Shown: positions 8,681 to 16,662, counted from the first letter of the stretch. The stretch: DNA of 35,046 nt from Eubacterium sp. (GCA_017511535.1 JAFWJS010000010.1:1-35046), one strand, 5' to 3'. A program made the numbers and translations. Notes: generated by a model from the letters alone, not told the origin.

Positions 8681-9730
8681 TCAGATTATCTCTACTTTTG
8701 GATCGCCCTCTTCTATCCTGCAGGCCTCGCCGAGTATATAAGCGTCAAGGTCCATGGCCTGTAGAAGGTTGAGAGCTCTGTCTGTCTGATTCCTGGAAAC
8801 GATGCATGTCATACCGACGCCCATATTGAATGTGTTGAACATGTCTCTTTCCGGGATATCTCCCTGGTCCTGTATCAATGAGAAAACAGGATGTACTCTC
8901 ACGCTGTTTCTCATCATTTTCACACCGATGCCGTCCGGAAGACTTCTCGGGATATTCTCATAGAAACCTCCGCCTGTGATATTGGCTATCGATTTCACAC
9001 TTACTCTCTGTATCAGCTTTAGTACCGGCTGGACATATATCCTGGTAGGTGTCAGAAGTGTTTCGCCGAGCGTAGGTCCGCCCAGGATATCAGGCCTTGA
9101 AGAAAGGTCGGCATTCTCTATGTCGAGCACTTTCCTTACGAGTGAGAACCCGTTGGAATGGAGTCCTGATGAAGGAAGAGCTATTACGATGTCGCCCGGC
9201 TCGACTTTGTTTTTATCAAGTATGTTCCGTCTGGATACTACACCGACGGAAAAGCCTGCGAGGTCATATTCATCTTCCGGATAAAACCCGGGCATTTCTG
9301 CTGTTTCTCCGCCTATAAGCGCAGAATATGACTGAAGGCATCCTTCTGAGACGCCTTTTACAATATCCGCGATCTTCTCAGGATCGTTTTTACCGCATGC
9401 GATATAGTCAAGAAAGAACAGAGGCCTTGCTCCCGTGCAGATGATATCGTTCACGCACATTGCGACACAGCCTATACCTACTGTATCATGTTTGTTCATC
9501 ATGAACGCTATTTTCAGCTTGGTGCCGACTCCGTCTGTGCCGCTTACGAGTACAGGGTCGTCGATCCCCTCTTTATCCAGACCGTAAAGTCCGCCGAAGC
9601 CCCCTATGTCTTCTGTGTCACCGAAGACAAGAGTCTTCCTGACATGCTTCTTCATGAGCTCGACTGCTTCATATCCCTTCGTTATATCAACTCCGGCTTC
9701 TTTATAACTTTCACTGTAGCTTTTTTCCAT
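8681..9730 (-). CDS. purM: Phosphoribosylformylglycinamidine cyclo-ligase (AIR synthetase)
   Basis: The protein has 349 residues with the start used here. It closes FGAM to AIR with ATP. The family motifs are present: SYSESYKEAGVDITKGYEAV near the N-terminus, LVSGTDGVGTKLKIA and ALIGGETAEMPGFY. An in-frame ATG 24 nt upstream (9754) overlaps the purE stop. However, AGGAG lies 10 nt before the ATG at 9730, and homologues begin at this Met, so 9730 is preferred. It follows purE closely. In many Clostridia purC and purF sit between purE and purM; here they are missing. Confidence 0.93.
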   Translation of the reverse strand: MEKSYSESYKEAGVDITKGYEAVELMKKHVRKTLVFGDTEDIGGFGGLYGLDKEGIDDPVLVSGTDGVGTKLKIAFMMNKHDTVGIGCVAMCVNDIICTGARPLFFLDYIACGKNDPEKIADIVKGVSEGCLQSYSALIGGETAEMPGFYPEDEYDLAGFSVGVVSRRNILDKNKVEPGDIVIALPSSGLHSNGFSLVRKVLDIENADLSSRPDILGGPTLGETLLTPTRIYVQPVLKLIQRVSVKSIANITGGGFYENIPRSLPDGIGVKMMRNSVRVHPVFSLIQDQGDIPERDMFNTFNMGVGMTCIVSRNQTDRALNLLQAMDLDAYILGEACRIEEGDPKVEII

Positions 9731-9750
9731 ATCCGGTATTCTCCTGCCTG

Positions 9751-10242
9751 TCATATATTGTATTTCTTTTCTATCTCTTTGTTTTTCTGAAGTACGGCCT
9801 GAGCGCCCTCTTTTCGCATTTCGTCGAGTTTAGCCGCCATCTCGGTGTCTGACACGGAAATGATCTCACACGCCAGCAAAGCGGCGTTTTTGGCTCCGTT
9901 TACAGCAACTGTCGCGACCGGGATACCTCCGGGCATCTGAACAGTTGACAGAAGAGCATCCATCCCGTCGAATGAACCCTTGACAGGGATCCCTATGACC
10001 GGGAGCGTAGTGCCGGCGGCGATAGCTCCCGCAAGGTGCGCAGCCATGCCTGCAGCGGCGATTATTGCTCCGAATCCGTTCGCTCTTGCGTTCGCTGCAA
10101 AGGCTCGTGTCTCGTCCGGAGTCCTGTGGGCTGAATATACGTGTACTTCATATGGTACTTCAAGGTCTTTAAGTGCATCTATCGCTTTTTCCACTACTGG
10201 CAGGTCGCTGTCGCTTCCCATGATTATGCCTACTTTTTTCAT
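9751..10242 (-). CDS. purE: N5-carboxyaminoimidazole ribonucleotide mutase (PurE)
   Basis: The protein has 163 residues. It contains GSDSDLPVV (9-17), the catalytic region SAHRTPD with His39, and AGMAAHLAGAIAA near 64-76, where bacterial class I PurE has GGAAHL. That places it with the CAIR-forming bacterial mutases. Those normally work with PurK, but no purK is present in this window. The gene starts 11 nt after ruvX with AGGAG ahead of the ATG and is the first purine gene of the cluster. Confidence 0.93.
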   Translation of the reverse strand: MKKVGIIMGSDSDLPVVEKAIDALKDLEVPYEVHVYSAHRTPDETRAFAANARANGFGAIIAAAGMAAHLAGAIAAGTTLPVIGIPVKGSFDGMDALLSTVQMPGGIPVATVAVNGAKNAALLACEIISVSDTEMAAKLDEMRKEGAQAVLQKNKEIEKKYNI

Positions 10243-10253
10243 AGCTTTCTCCT

Positions 10254-10682
10254 TTATGAATGTGAATCCAGATATGTCTGTAAAATAAGAACAGCAGCCT
10301 GTTTGTCGATCACTTTCTTGCGGTCGCGCCGCCTTACGTCGCCTTCAATAAGGATCTTCTCAGCCTGAACTGTGGTAAGTCTTTCGTCCTGCCAGACTAC
10401 TTTCACATCCTTATGACCCGTGCTCACAAGCTTATTGGTGAGCATGGCAACGAATTCTCTTACTTTTGCGGTCTGCTCGCTTTCGCTGCCGTTCATGCTC
10501 AGAGGAAGTCCCGCTACAACTGTATCACAGTCATTTTCTGTGATCATGTCCAGTATTCTGGTCGTATCTTTTCTGATACCTACACGTTCCAGCGTAGTGA
10601 CTCCCTGAGCTGTTATTCCCAGAGGATCGCTCAGCGCGATACCTACAGTCTTGTCCCCTATATCAAGTCCGAGTTTTCTCAT
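10254..10682 (-). CDS. ruvX: RuvX/YqgF-family nuclease (putative Holliday junction resolvase)
   Basis: The protein has 142 residues with the start used here. The RNase H-like fold is marked by LGLDIGDKTVGIALSDPLG at the N-terminus, VVAGLPLSMNGSE in the middle and WQDERLTT and VIDKQAAVLILQ toward the end. Family members act in Holliday junction cleavage or pre-16S rRNA processing. A TTG-initiated frame could begin 18 nt upstream, but homologues start at this Met and GGGAG lies just before it, though close. The order alaS-ireB-ruvX is a standard Bacillota arrangement. An intrinsic terminator lies directly upstream. Confidence 0.92.
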   Translation of the reverse strand: MRKLGLDIGDKTVGIALSDPLGITAQGVTTLERVGIRKDTTRILDMITENDCDTVVAGLPLSMNGSESEQTAKVREFVAMLTNKLVSTGHKDVKVVWQDERLTTVQAEKILIEGDVRRRDRKKVIDKQAAVLILQTYLDSHS

Positions 10683-10698
10683 ATGTCTCCCGTATATC

Positions 10699-10730
10699 AA
10701 AAAAAGGCAGACCCCATAACAGGGTTTGCC
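10699..10730 (-). terminator. Intrinsic terminator between ireB and ruvX
   Basis: On the minus strand GGCAAACCC (10730-10722) pairs with GGGTCTGCC (10714-10706), leaving one mismatch. Seven Us follow (10705-10699). It lies 10 nt after the ireB stop and only about 17 nt before the ruvX start, leaving no room for a promoter. The ruvX-purine genes must rely on read-through, regulated antitermination or a promoter inside ireB. Confidence 0.8.
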
Positions 10731-10740
10731 TTACATGGTT

Positions 10741-10989
10741 TTATTTCTGAAGGTATTCCTTCAGTATCTCTTCAAGCAGGTCGTCACGGTCGATCCGGCT
10801 TATCATCAGTCTTGCGTTATTATGGCTCGTGATGTAAGAAGGGTCGCCGGACAGAATGTATCCTACCATCTGGTCTATTCCGTTGTATCCGCGCTCTTCC
10901 AGCGCGGCATATACGGCTTCCAGGACTTCACGCGTAGATTTCTGCTGCGTCTTGGCAGCATTGAACATTATAGTGTTTCTATCCTCCAT
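10741..10989 (-). CDS. ireB: IreB-family regulatory phosphoprotein (UPF0297/DUF965)
   Basis: The protein has 82 residues. MEDRNTIMF at the N-terminus and GYNGIDQMVGYILSGDPSYI in the middle are the UPF0297 signatures. In Enterococcus faecalis, IreB is a substrate of the Ser/Thr kinase IreK at N-terminal threonines; here Thr6 is the only threonine in that segment. AAAGGAGG lies about 10 nt before the ATG. The gene follows alaS and precedes ruvX, the usual order. It has its own likely promoter and is followed by a terminator. Confidence 0.92.
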   Translation of the reverse strand: MEDRNTIMFNAAKTQQKSTREVLEAVYAALEERGYNGIDQMVGYILSGDPSYITSHNNARLMISRIDRDDLLEEILKEYLQK

Positions 10990-11011
10990 AACTACTGGAC
11001 CTCCTTTTCAT

Positions 11012-11040
11012 ATTATACAATCAGCAGCCATGTGCCGCAA
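11012..11040 (-). promoter_or_regulatory. Likely SigA promoter for ireB
   Basis: On the minus strand a perfect TATAAT (11017-11012) lies 17 bp downstream of TTGCGG (11040-11035), which matches only the first three bases of the -35 consensus. It sits in the 65-bp gap between alaS and ireB, just ahead of the ireB ribosome binding site. Confidence 0.5.
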
Positions 11041-11054
11041 GTGGAGTGTTATGA

Positions 11055-13673
11055 TCAGGCCATAAGTTTTTCAGCTTCTGCAAAGGCGTCCTCGATACCA
11101 TCGGGATCCTTGCCGCCTGCCTGTGCCATATCGGCCTTTCCGCCGCCGCCTCCTCCGATGAAGCCGGCAAGCTTTCTGATGATCTGTCCCGCGTTATAGC
11201 CTTTATTGATCGCTCCGTCAGTTACAGATACAATCATAAGAGCTTTCGGTCCGTTAGCTGAAGCAAATACCATTACAGCATCATCTGTTTCAGCTTTGAT
11301 CTTGTCAGAAAGTGTCCTCATGTCGTCAGGACCGGCGTCCTCGAATCTCTTTGTGATAAGTTTCACGCCGTTGAATTCAGGAGCGTTTTCTATAAGCGAA
11401 GCAGAATCCTGTCCTATCTCGTTCTTCCTGAACTGGCCCAGTTCGCTCTTTACTTTCTTGAGCTCTTCAACAGTCTGCTCTGCCTTGGCGCAGGCAGTGT
11501 CAGGACTGGCCTTGAGTATTCCTGATACACCTGAGAGGATATCTTCTGCCTTTCTGTCTCTCAGGAAGACTCCCATACCTGTGACAGCCTCGATCCTTCT
11601 GACACCGGCTGCTACGCCGCTTTCGCCTGTGATCCTGAAGCAGCCGATCTCTCCTGTGTTCCTGACGTGTGTTCCTGCGCAGAACTCAACGCTCCAGTCT
11701 CCTGCGTTGACTACGCGGACCTTGTCGCCGTACTTTTCGCCGAACAGCATCATCGCGCCTGTTTTTTCGGCCTCTTCTTTGTTCATTACTTTCGTAACTA
11801 CAGGCAGGAACTCTGTGATCTTCTGGTTCACGATGTTCTCGACTTCTTCGATCTGCTCTGCTGTCATTGCCTCGAAGTGTGTGAAGTCGAATCTGAGCAT
11901 CTTTTCATCATTCTTGGAGCCTGCCTGCTCTACGTGGTCTCCAAGCACTTCTCTCAGTGCCTTCTGGAGAAGATGCGTAGCGGTATGGTTCCTCGCCGTT
12001 GAATTTCTCTTATATGGGTTTACTGTCATCTGTACACTGTCGCCGGCAGCAAGAGAACCCTTTTCTATCGTGACGTTGTGAAGTATGACTCCCTTGTTTT
12101 TGGAGAGTCCGTTGATGCTTGCCTCCATTCCTTCAGCAAGGATACTTCCGTTATCTGATACCTGTCCGCCGCTTTCGACATAGAACGGTGATCTGTCTGT
12201 GAATACAGTCACATTGTCTCCTGCTTCCGCCTCGTCTACGAGAGCTCCGTCTTTTGTCACTGCAAGTACAGTAGCTTTTGTCTGCAGCTCATCATATCCT
12301 GTGAACTCTGTCTGAGTCACTCCCTCAGGGATCTCGCTTTCCTTCCAGGCTTCTTCAGAGGTATCTCGCTTTCCTGCTCTGGCCTTTTCTTTCTGCTCTT
12401 TCATGTTGGCGTTGAAGCCGTCGATATCAGCAGTAAAGCCGTTCTCAGCAAGGATCTCTTCTGTAAGCTCTACAGGGAATCCATAAGTATCATAAAGCTT
12501 GAATACTCTGTCGCCGTCGAGGACCTTTACGCCTGCCTCATTCATGTCAGACATGTATTCTTTTATGATCTCGTTGCCCTGGTCAAGAGTCTGTTCGAAC
12601 TTCTCTTCTTCGGCAGTGATGCAGTTTTTGATGTATACCTGCTTCTTTACGATCTCAGGGTACGCCTCGCCTGACACCTCGATTACCTTGTCTGCGAGCC
12701 CGGCAAGGAAAGCCTCGCTGATGCCGAGCATCTTGCCGTGTCTGATAGCGCGTCTGATAAGTCTCCTGAGTACGTAGCCTCTTCCTTCATTACTCGGCTT
12801 GATACCGTCTGCGATCATGAATACCATGGATCTCAGATGGTCTGTGATGATCCTTATGGATATATCAGCCTTGTGATCTCCGGCTTCATACGGAACACCT
12901 GAAAGCTCGACTACTCCGTTCAGGATGTGTCTTATAGTATCGATATCAAATATAGAATCTGTATCCTGCATTATGCAGGCGATACGCTCAAGTCCCATAC
13001 CCGTATCGATATTAGGATGAGCGAGTCTGCTGTAGCTTCCGTCTTCTTCTCTGGAGAACTGAGTGAATACATGGTTCCAGAACTCAAGATATCTGTCGCA
13101 GTCACATCCGGGCTTGCAGTCCGGCTTTCCGCAGCCGAATTCCGGTCCTCTGTCATAATAGATCTCAGAGCACGGCCCGCATGGACCGAGGCCAATCTCC
13201 CAGAAGTTGTCTTCTTTTCCGAGTCTTACGATACGGTCTTCTGGCATGCCGAGCTTTTTCCAGATCTCTACTGCTTCATCGTCATCTTTATAGACAGTGG
13301 CCCAGAGCTTTTCTTCAGGCATGCCCAGGACTTTAGTGATGAATTCCCAGCCCCATGTCAGCGACTGCTCTTTGAAATAGTCTCCGAATGAGAAATTACC
13401 GAGCATCTCGAAGAATGTGCCATGTCTTGCGGTGATACCTACATTCTCGATATCGCCTGTCCTTATGCATTTCTGACATGTCGTCATCCTCTTTTTTGGA
13501 GGAGTCTCCAGACCGGCAAAGTAAGGCTTCAGCGGTGCCATTCCAGAGTTGATGATAAGAATAGACTTATCATTTTTAGGAATGAGCGAAGCGCTTTTCC
13601 CGCGGTAGTGACCCTTGCTTTCGTAAAAGCTCAGGAACAGTTCTCTGATTTCGTTAAGACCCTTTTTCTCCAT
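11055..13673 (-). CDS. alaS: Alanyl-tRNA synthetase
   Basis: The protein has 872 residues, full length. The class II catalytic domain is at the N-terminus (INSGMAPLKPYF, RHGTFFEMLGNFSFGDYF). A cysteine cluster at Cys181, 186, 190 and 192 follows. The editing domain keeps the zinc ligands His563 and His567 (HTATHLLQ) and Cys665/His669 (FCAGTHV). The DHHA1 tail has GFIGGGGGGKADMAQAGG. It charges tRNA-Ala and edits misacylated Ser and Gly. AAGGAGATATCAA precedes the ATG. The gap to the upstream phosphohexomutase gene is about 30 nt, so there is no room for a T-box and it is probably read from the promoter at 15571-15599. Confidence 0.97.
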   Translation of the reverse strand: MEKKGLNEIRELFLSFYESKGHYRGKSASLIPKNDKSILIINSGMAPLKPYFAGLETPPKKRMTTCQKCIRTGDIENVGITARHGTFFEMLGNFSFGDYFKEQSLTWGWEFITKVLGMPEEKLWATVYKDDDEAVEIWKKLGMPEDRIVRLGKEDNFWEIGLGPCGPCSEIYYDRGPEFGCGKPDCKPGCDCDRYLEFWNHVFTQFSREEDGSYSRLAHPNIDTGMGLERIACIMQDTDSIFDIDTIRHILNGVVELSGVPYEAGDHKADISIRIITDHLRSMVFMIADGIKPSNEGRGYVLRRLIRRAIRHGKMLGISEAFLAGLADKVIEVSGEAYPEIVKKQVYIKNCITAEEEKFEQTLDQGNEIIKEYMSDMNEAGVKVLDGDRVFKLYDTYGFPVELTEEILAENGFTADIDGFNANMKEQKEKARAGKRDTSEEAWKESEIPEGVTQTEFTGYDELQTKATVLAVTKDGALVDEAEAGDNVTVFTDRSPFYVESGGQVSDNGSILAEGMEASINGLSKNKGVILHNVTIEKGSLAAGDSVQMTVNPYKRNSTARNHTATHLLQKALREVLGDHVEQAGSKNDEKMLRFDFTHFEAMTAEQIEEVENIVNQKITEFLPVVTKVMNKEEAEKTGAMMLFGEKYGDKVRVVNAGDWSVEFCAGTHVRNTGEIGCFRITGESGVAAGVRRIEAVTGMGVFLRDRKAEDILSGVSGILKASPDTACAKAEQTVEELKKVKSELGQFRKNEIGQDSASLIENAPEFNGVKLITKRFEDAGPDDMRTLSDKIKAETDDAVMVFASANGPKALMIVSVTDGAINKGYNAGQIIRKLAGFIGGGGGGKADMAQAGGKDPDGIEDAFAEAEKLMA

Positions 13674-13702
13674 TTGATATCTCCTTGAAATTGATTGATC
13701 TG

Positions 13703-15370
13703 TTAATTGTCTTTCATCACAGATTTAAATCTGTCTATGATGTCTGCAATATCTTTTTCTACTTCTGTGAAGTCGCATGTTTCGAATGAATATATCTTCA
13801 TGATCGCGTCAGTATCAGACGGCTTAATGATCAGCTTGCTTGAGTCGTCGAGATCGAATTCCACGCAGTCTACTGCAGGACCGGTCTCTGCTGTCATGTA
13901 GTCTGTTTTCTTGACTATATTACGACCGCCGATAGTCTGTGTCACGCTGGTGCGGAAGTAATTCATTATTGAAGATATGGTTTTGATGCCTGAGGCGCCG
14001 CTGAAGAAGTAATTCCTTGTTTTATCGACGCATATACCGTATTCGTTATAGAGCTCATACAGACGTTCTATGAGATTCTTTCCTCTTTTCTTGTGGAAAG
14101 CCGCCATCTCACATATATATAGCGCGGCGCTGATCCCGTCTTTATCTTTTATGAACGGATCGATCAGGTATCCGTCGCTTTCCTCAAGGGCAAAATAGAA
14201 ATCGTCTCCCCTGCCTTCTTTCTCAAGGCTGTCTATTATGCTTCCGGCATTTCTGAATCCGGTAACAGAAGTTATCACCTTGAGTCCGTTCTTCTCTGCG
14301 ATCTTTACGGCAAGCGGAGAAGCAGCTATGCTCTTTATCATTATCTGGCCTTCTTTAGGAGGTCTGATATGACAGAGATAGTCGAGAAGCAGAAGGCCGG
14401 TCTGGTTTCCGGTAAGCACTGTTCTCATACCGTCGTGTTCTATAGCGCAGCCTGCCCTCCCGGCGTCCGCGTCATGTGTGATTATGATGTCTCCGCCATG
14501 CTCGTCGAGCCATTTGAAGCTCTCGTTATAAGACATGATCTTCTCCGGGTTGGGAACAGGACATGTCGGGAATTCCTTATCAGGATCTGCCTGGTTGGAA
14601 ACAAGCTCGTATCTTATGCCTGACTTTCTCATTACGTCAGTGAAACAGGCCTTTCCTGCTCCGTAAAGAGGAGAGTATATTACCCGGAATCCGTCATATA
14701 ATGCGGGATCAGGCAGCTTCACTGAAGATACTATCCTGTCACAGAAATCACGGGCGACCTGATCGTCGACCTGGTAAATGCCGCTCTTGTTATCCATGAA
14801 GATATCAGGAGCGAAATAGTCATTCTTGTCTATTTCCTTCTGCATCTCCGCAGCTGTTTCTTCTGAAATAAGATAACCTTCGCTGTTGTAGACTCTGTAG
14901 CCGTTGTATATCTTATGATTCTGGCTTGCCGTGATCATTATGCCAAGGTCACATTCAAGATATTTCACAGCATACGAAAGAAGTGACGCAGGTACAAGCT
15001 CTCTGAACAGATATGGCTTGATCAGATTGCCCCTGAGCACAGATGCTGCTTCATACGCAAAGTATCTGGAGCCTCTTCTGCTGTCATAGCCGATAACAAC
15101 AGAGACCGGCTTATGCTCTCTTTTCAGATAGTCTGATATACCCTGTGTAGTCCTTCTTATGACATATTTGTTTATCCTGTTGGTCCCCGGACCGATAAGG
15201 CCAAGAAGACCTGAGGCTGTAAGCGTAAGCTTTCCGGTGAAGGCATCAGTTATCTCGTCTGGATTGTCCTTGATCTCAACCAGTTTCTCGTGATATTTAT
15301 CGCCTTTGGTTCTCTCGAGCCAGCGCCGGAATTCATTGAAAGACGCTTTGTTTTCCGGATTTTCTTCCAT
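13703..15370 (-). CDS. Alpha-D-phosphohexomutase family protein with altered active-site loops
   Basis: The protein has 555 residues, the length of clostridial phosphoglucomutase/phosphomannomutase. The framework is clear: GPGTNRINKYVIRRTTQG (60-77), GYDSRRGS, LTGNQTGLLLLDY and the sugar-binding EES (396-398). The key loops depart from family consensus. The phosphoserine loop reads TASQNH (Ser149 kept) instead of TASHNP. The metal loop reads DADAGR (300-305) instead of DxDxDR, so the third Asp is Gly304. The phosphate loop reads KPSDTDA (516-522) instead of RPSGTEP. GLLG at 54-57 replaces the usual GLRG. Either specificity or chemistry has shifted, or this is a pseudoenzyme. Its ATG overlaps the stop of the DUF896 gene by one base. 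Confidence 0.85.
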   Translation of the reverse strand: MEENPENKASFNEFRRWLERTKGDKYHEKLVEIKDNPDEITDAFTGKLTLTASGLLGLIGPGTNRINKYVIRRTTQGISDYLKREHKPVSVVIGYDSRRGSRYFAYEAASVLRGNLIKPYLFRELVPASLLSYAVKYLECDLGIMITASQNHKIYNGYRVYNSEGYLISEETAAEMQKEIDKNDYFAPDIFMDNKSGIYQVDDQVARDFCDRIVSSVKLPDPALYDGFRVIYSPLYGAGKACFTDVMRKSGIRYELVSNQADPDKEFPTCPVPNPEKIMSYNESFKWLDEHGGDIIITHDADAGRAGCAIEHDGMRTVLTGNQTGLLLLDYLCHIRPPKEGQIMIKSIAASPLAVKIAEKNGLKVITSVTGFRNAGSIIDSLEKEGRGDDFYFALEESDGYLIDPFIKDKDGISAALYICEMAAFHKKRGKNLIERLYELYNEYGICVDKTRNYFFSGASGIKTISSIMNYFRTSVTQTIGGRNIVKKTDYMTAETGPAVDCVEFDLDDSSKLIIKPSDTDAIMKIYSFETCDFTEVEKDIADIIDRFKSVMKDN

Positions 15371-15546
15371 TATTCTTCTTCCTCTGCTATTTCAATGAGG
15401 TCCAGCTGGGCCCTGAGATTGGATTTGAAATCATCAATATACTCGCGCCTGAGAGCAGCCTGCTCTTCAAGTTCCTCGGGCGTGAGCCCGCTTTCCTTGG
15501 ATTTATGGGCGAGTTCATTGATCCTGTTGATTTTATCCTGATTCAT
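15370..15546 (-). CDS. UPF0291/DUF896 (YnzC-like) small protein
   Basis: The protein has 58 residues. KINRINELAHKSKESGLTPE and LRREYIDDFKSNLRAQLD match the YnzC/UPF0291 family, short helical cytoplasmic proteins common in Bacillota with no firm function. The ATG is preceded by AAAGGAG at about 10 nt and by a strong promoter. The stop TAA shares its last A with the ATG of the phosphohexomutase gene, so the two are translationally coupled. It is probably the first gene of a DUF896-phosphohexomutase-alaS transcript. Confidence 0.9.
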   Translation of the reverse strand: MNQDKINRINELAHKSKESGLTPEELEEQAALRREYIDDFKSNLRAQLDLIEIAEEEE

Positions 15547-15570
15547 TTTGATAAAACTCCTTTATGCACT

Positions 15571-15599
15571 ATTCTATCAAAATGCTCACTTGCTTTCAA
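15571..15599 (-). promoter_or_regulatory. SigA-type promoter for the DUF896-phosphohexomutase-alaS operon
   Basis: On the minus strand TTGAAA (15599-15594), a 17-bp spacer and TAGAAT (15576-15571) form a strong promoter. It overlaps the 3' end of the Spo0A-like gene. The expected transcript starts about 20 nt before the DUF896 start codon. Confidence 0.7.
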
Positions 15600-15927
15600 G
15601 TCTAATACAGCTTGAAATGAATGCTATGACCTCGCCGTTAGTAGGCCTGCGTCTGTTGTTTCCGAACAGACCTGAATACTTCTGTTTATCAGCATCCCAT
15701 GATTTTTCTATGCATCTTCTTATACATTTTTCCACGCATTCTACAGATACATTATTGTTTCTTGCAATATCGGCATATACCTCCTTGTAAAGATCAGCTT
15801 TCCTGTAGCCGGTATTCACAGTGAATACGACAGCGCAGATCAGATAATAATAACCCTTATATGTCATAGATATACCGAGCTGACGTACATGGTCCTCGGT
15901 AAGTACCCACATCTTTTCATCTTCCAT
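15586..15927 (-). CDS. Stand-alone Spo0A C-terminal-like DNA-binding domain protein
   Basis: The protein has 113 residues and aligns over its whole length with the effector domain of Spo0A. Matching elements are the region around YKGYYYLICAV (about 23-33), LYKEVYADIARNNNVS (46-61), the recognition-helix region VECVEKCIRRCIEKSW (62-77), LFGNNRRRPTNGEVIAFIS (87-105) and a terminal IRLE. Spo0A proper has an N-terminal phosphoacceptor receiver domain, which is absent here. GGGAGA precedes the ATG, and the gene lies 23 nt after comEA, with which it is probably co-transcribed. It may bind 0A-box-like DNA without phosphorylation control, or form dimers with a full Spo0A. The target is unknown. Confidence 0.82.
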   Translation of the reverse strand: MEDEKMWVLTEDHVRQLGISMTYKGYYYLICAVVFTVNTGYRKADLYKEVYADIARNNNVSVECVEKCIRRCIEKSWDADKQKYSGLFGNNRRRPTNGEVIAFISSCIRLESK

Positions 15928-15950
15928 AATAGCAGTCTCCCATGTATAGA

Positions 15951-16580
15951 TTATACAGTGATCATTGATTTCATTTTTTCATATGTCTTATCGCCGATGC
16001 CGCTGACATTCCTGATATCCTCAACTGACCTGAAAAGGCCGTTCTGCTCACGGTATGCGATTATCTTTTCGGCTGTTACAGGCCCTATACCGGGGATCTC
16101 CTGAAGCGACGCGCTGTCAGCCGTGTTGATATTGATCCTGGCGGTCCCCGTTTCCTGACCTGCGGGAGTACCGCCATATTGTCTCCCGGCTGGGTCTGCC
16201 GTCTGGTTTTTATCAGGTATCACGACTTTCAGACCGTCTGACACAGGCTCAGCCTGATTGATGACTGATGTGTCGGCGTCTCCTGTAACACCTCCTGCTT
16301 TCTCTATTACCTGAAATATCCTGCATCCGGGATCGACTTCATATACTCCCGGATTCTTCACACATCCGCTGATATCGACAAATACTTTAGATGTTTTTTT
16401 ATTATCTGATGCGGCAGCCGTTTCTTCTTCAGCGCGCTCGGCTTCTGACAGCGATATTGTGTCTTTTTCCCCGTTCAGATAAAACAAAAAAGCTGCTGCG
16501 GTCAAAATGACCGCGGCAGCCGCAAATAAAACGAGCCTGTTGCTTCTGAGCTCCGCTACTATTTCTGATAGTTTTCTCAT
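15951..16580 (-). CDS. comEA: ComEA-family DNA-binding competence protein
   Basis: The protein has 209 residues. One membrane anchor (about 17-36) is followed by a charged linker, an SLBB domain (about 65-125, VFVDISGCVKNPGVYEVDPG), a Gln/Gly/Pro linker and a C-terminal double helix-hairpin-helix (147-205, ININTADSASLQEIPGIG). ComEA is the membrane receptor for double-stranded DNA during uptake. AGGAGG lies 6 nt before the ATG. The partner channel gene comEC is not downstream; a Spo0A-like gene is there instead. A promoter at 16634-16662 may drive it separately from the radical SAM genes. Confidence 0.92.
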   Translation of the reverse strand: MRKLSEIVAELRSNRLVLFAAAAVILTAAAFLFYLNGEKDTISLSEAERAEEETAAASDNKKTSKVFVDISGCVKNPGVYEVDPGCRIFQVIEKAGGVTGDADTSVINQAEPVSDGLKVVIPDKNQTADPAGRQYGGTPAGQETGTARININTADSASLQEIPGIGPVTAEKIIAYREQNGLFRSVEDIRNVSGIGDKTYEKMKSMITV

Positions 16581-16633
16581 GTGTTACCTCCTGCTTGATG
16601 AGGCATCCACACGACTTACAGTAATCTCATATC

Positions 16634-16662
16634 ATTTTACATCCATGATATATCGCAGTCAA
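16634..16662 (-). promoter_or_regulatory. Possible SigA promoter for comEA
   Basis: On the minus strand TTGACT (16662-16657), a 17-bp spacer and TAAAAT (16639-16634) each match the consensus in five of six positions. It overlaps the last codons of the TIGR03936-type gene and lies about 55 nt before the comEA ATG. Confidence 0.5.

Noticed and set aside
10243..10253. Purine riboswitch or PurR box ahead of purE
   Set aside because: Only 11 nt separate ruvX and purE, and no aptamer-like sequence was seen upstream of ruvX either.
11206..12081. 291-codon plus-strand open frame opposite alaS
   Set aside because: It is Ser/Leu/Pro-rich, lies entirely antisense to a clear synthetase gene and has no family signature: a shadow of codon bias. 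The other long plus-strand frames opposite minus-strand genes were rejected for the same reason.
13674..13702. T-box riboswitch upstream of alaS
   Set aside because: The gap is about 29 nt, far too short for a T-box.
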